From: Stigmatella erecta
GTDB lineage: Bacteria; Myxococcota; Myxococcia; Myxococcales; Myxococcaceae
Direction: 5' to 3'
DNA length: 64,000 bases
NCBI RefSeq assembly: GCF_900111745.1
Contig: NZ_FOIJ01000005.1
Location: 372,001-436,000, forward strand
Below are positions 63,696-64,000 of this stretch, in pieces. A model generated the notes under the pieces. It did no database searches, was not told where the DNA came from, and saw only the letters and a program-made list of their open reading frames with translations. Position numbers and translations under genes: made by a program. Each line of letters begins with the position of its first letter. Position 1 is the first letter of the stretch.

Positions 63696-64000
63696 ATGCA
63701 CATCGTTCCGGCCATCGCTGCCTTGCTATCTCTCGGTCTTGCTTCTTCCACGGAGGCCGCGCCCCTCGAGGCGTTCGCCGTGGCCAACAGCTGCACCGCG
63801 CCGAGGGGGTCGCTCTTTCTCAACGGGGACGTCGGCACGCCTGAGAACGCCTATACCCGCGATTACATCCACCCGGGAGCAGACGTCATTCTCAACGGCA
63901 CGTGGAGCACCCATGTGTACTCCAGCACGAGCCGCGACTTCGTGAGGATCCACGTCACCCCCACCCTGGCCTCCCAGGGGCTTTGGTGGGACGTCGAGTT
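63696..64000 (+). CDS. Secreted protein, N-terminal part (cut by window end)
   Basis: A plus-strand frame starts at ATG 63696 after an AGCGGAGA ribosome binding site and remains open to the window end, giving about 101 residues. It opens with a signal peptide (MHIVPAIAALLSLGLASSTEA) and then a beta-rich mature part with Asn/Thr/Tyr residues (SLFLNGDVG, DVILNGTWSTHVYSST). No domain can be named from the fragment. Confidence 0.6.
   Translation, partial: MHIVPAIAALLSLGLASSTEAAPLEAFAVANSCTAPRGSLFLNGDVGTPENAYTRDYIHPGADVILNGTWSTHVYSSTSRDFVRIHVTPTLASQGLWWDVE

Noticed and set aside
63726-63953. Short minus-strand frame near the window end
   Set aside because: It overlaps a plus-strand gene that has a signal peptide and ribosome binding site, and it has no motif of its own.

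Overview
The window is about 70% G+C with strong G/C at third codon positions, frequent GTG/TTG starts and 1-8 nt gene overlaps. Together with many lipoproteins, multi-PAS and NtrC-type signalling proteins, an MbtH protein, a large TonB-dependent receptor and a lipoprotein-anchored toxin of the type exchanged by myxobacteria, this points to the chromosome of a myxobacterium (Myxococcota, probably suborder Cystobacterineae such as Stigmatella, Cystobacter or Archangium). The taxonomic call is an inference from gene content. No rRNA gene, complete tRNA, insertion sequence or CRISPR array was found.

Layout. 0-9.3 kb: proA-rsfS-rlmH operon, a TPR protein, a protein with two Clp-N-like repeats followed by a HEAT-like region, an outer-membrane beta-barrel, a lipoprotein, a coiled-coil exported protein, a sigma54 response regulator and a Nudix hydrolase. 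9.3-20 kb: a heme-oxygenase-like metal oxidase candidate behind an AT-rich leader, a polytopic chemoreceptor, a trehalose/disaccharide module (HAD mutase-OtsB fusion plus GH65), an MbtH protein without a nearby NRPS, a flippase-like membrane protein, a cold-shock gene with a hairpin leader, a DUF4136 lipoprotein and a cytochrome P450 with a degenerate heme loop. 20-32 kb: three cation/proton antiporters with two histidine kinases, then radA. 32-43 kb: a GlsB-type membrane protein, bioB-bioF-bioD, an aminotransferase, a solute-binding lipoprotein, a TPR protein, pckG, a PEBP protein and a DUF2911 protein.

43-54 kb: a bacillithiol operon (bshC-bshB-bshA) stands back to back with a PIG-L deacetylase, a 56-aa membrane peptide, an SSS symporter and a TonB-dependent receptor. 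The first three genes of the second arm overlap end to end, and the block looks like one thiol or glycoside metabolism and transport locus.

54-60 kb is accessory. Three copies of a tRNA/tmRNA 3'-end-like (T-arm) sequence, at 54.21, 56.9 and 59.65 kb, bracket two cargo blocks. The first holds a lipoprotein toxin with a C-terminal restriction-endonuclease fold and its immunity protein; it resembles a SitA/SitI cassette used in kin discrimination through outer-membrane exchange. The second holds an OhrR-like MarR regulator lacking the reactive cysteine, an F420-reductase-like NAD(P) oxidoreductase and a short-chain dehydrogenase whose catalytic Tyr is Phe. After the third repeat come an NfeD-slipin pair, a subclass B3-type metallo-beta-lactamase, a small membrane protein and the start of a secreted protein cut by the window edge.
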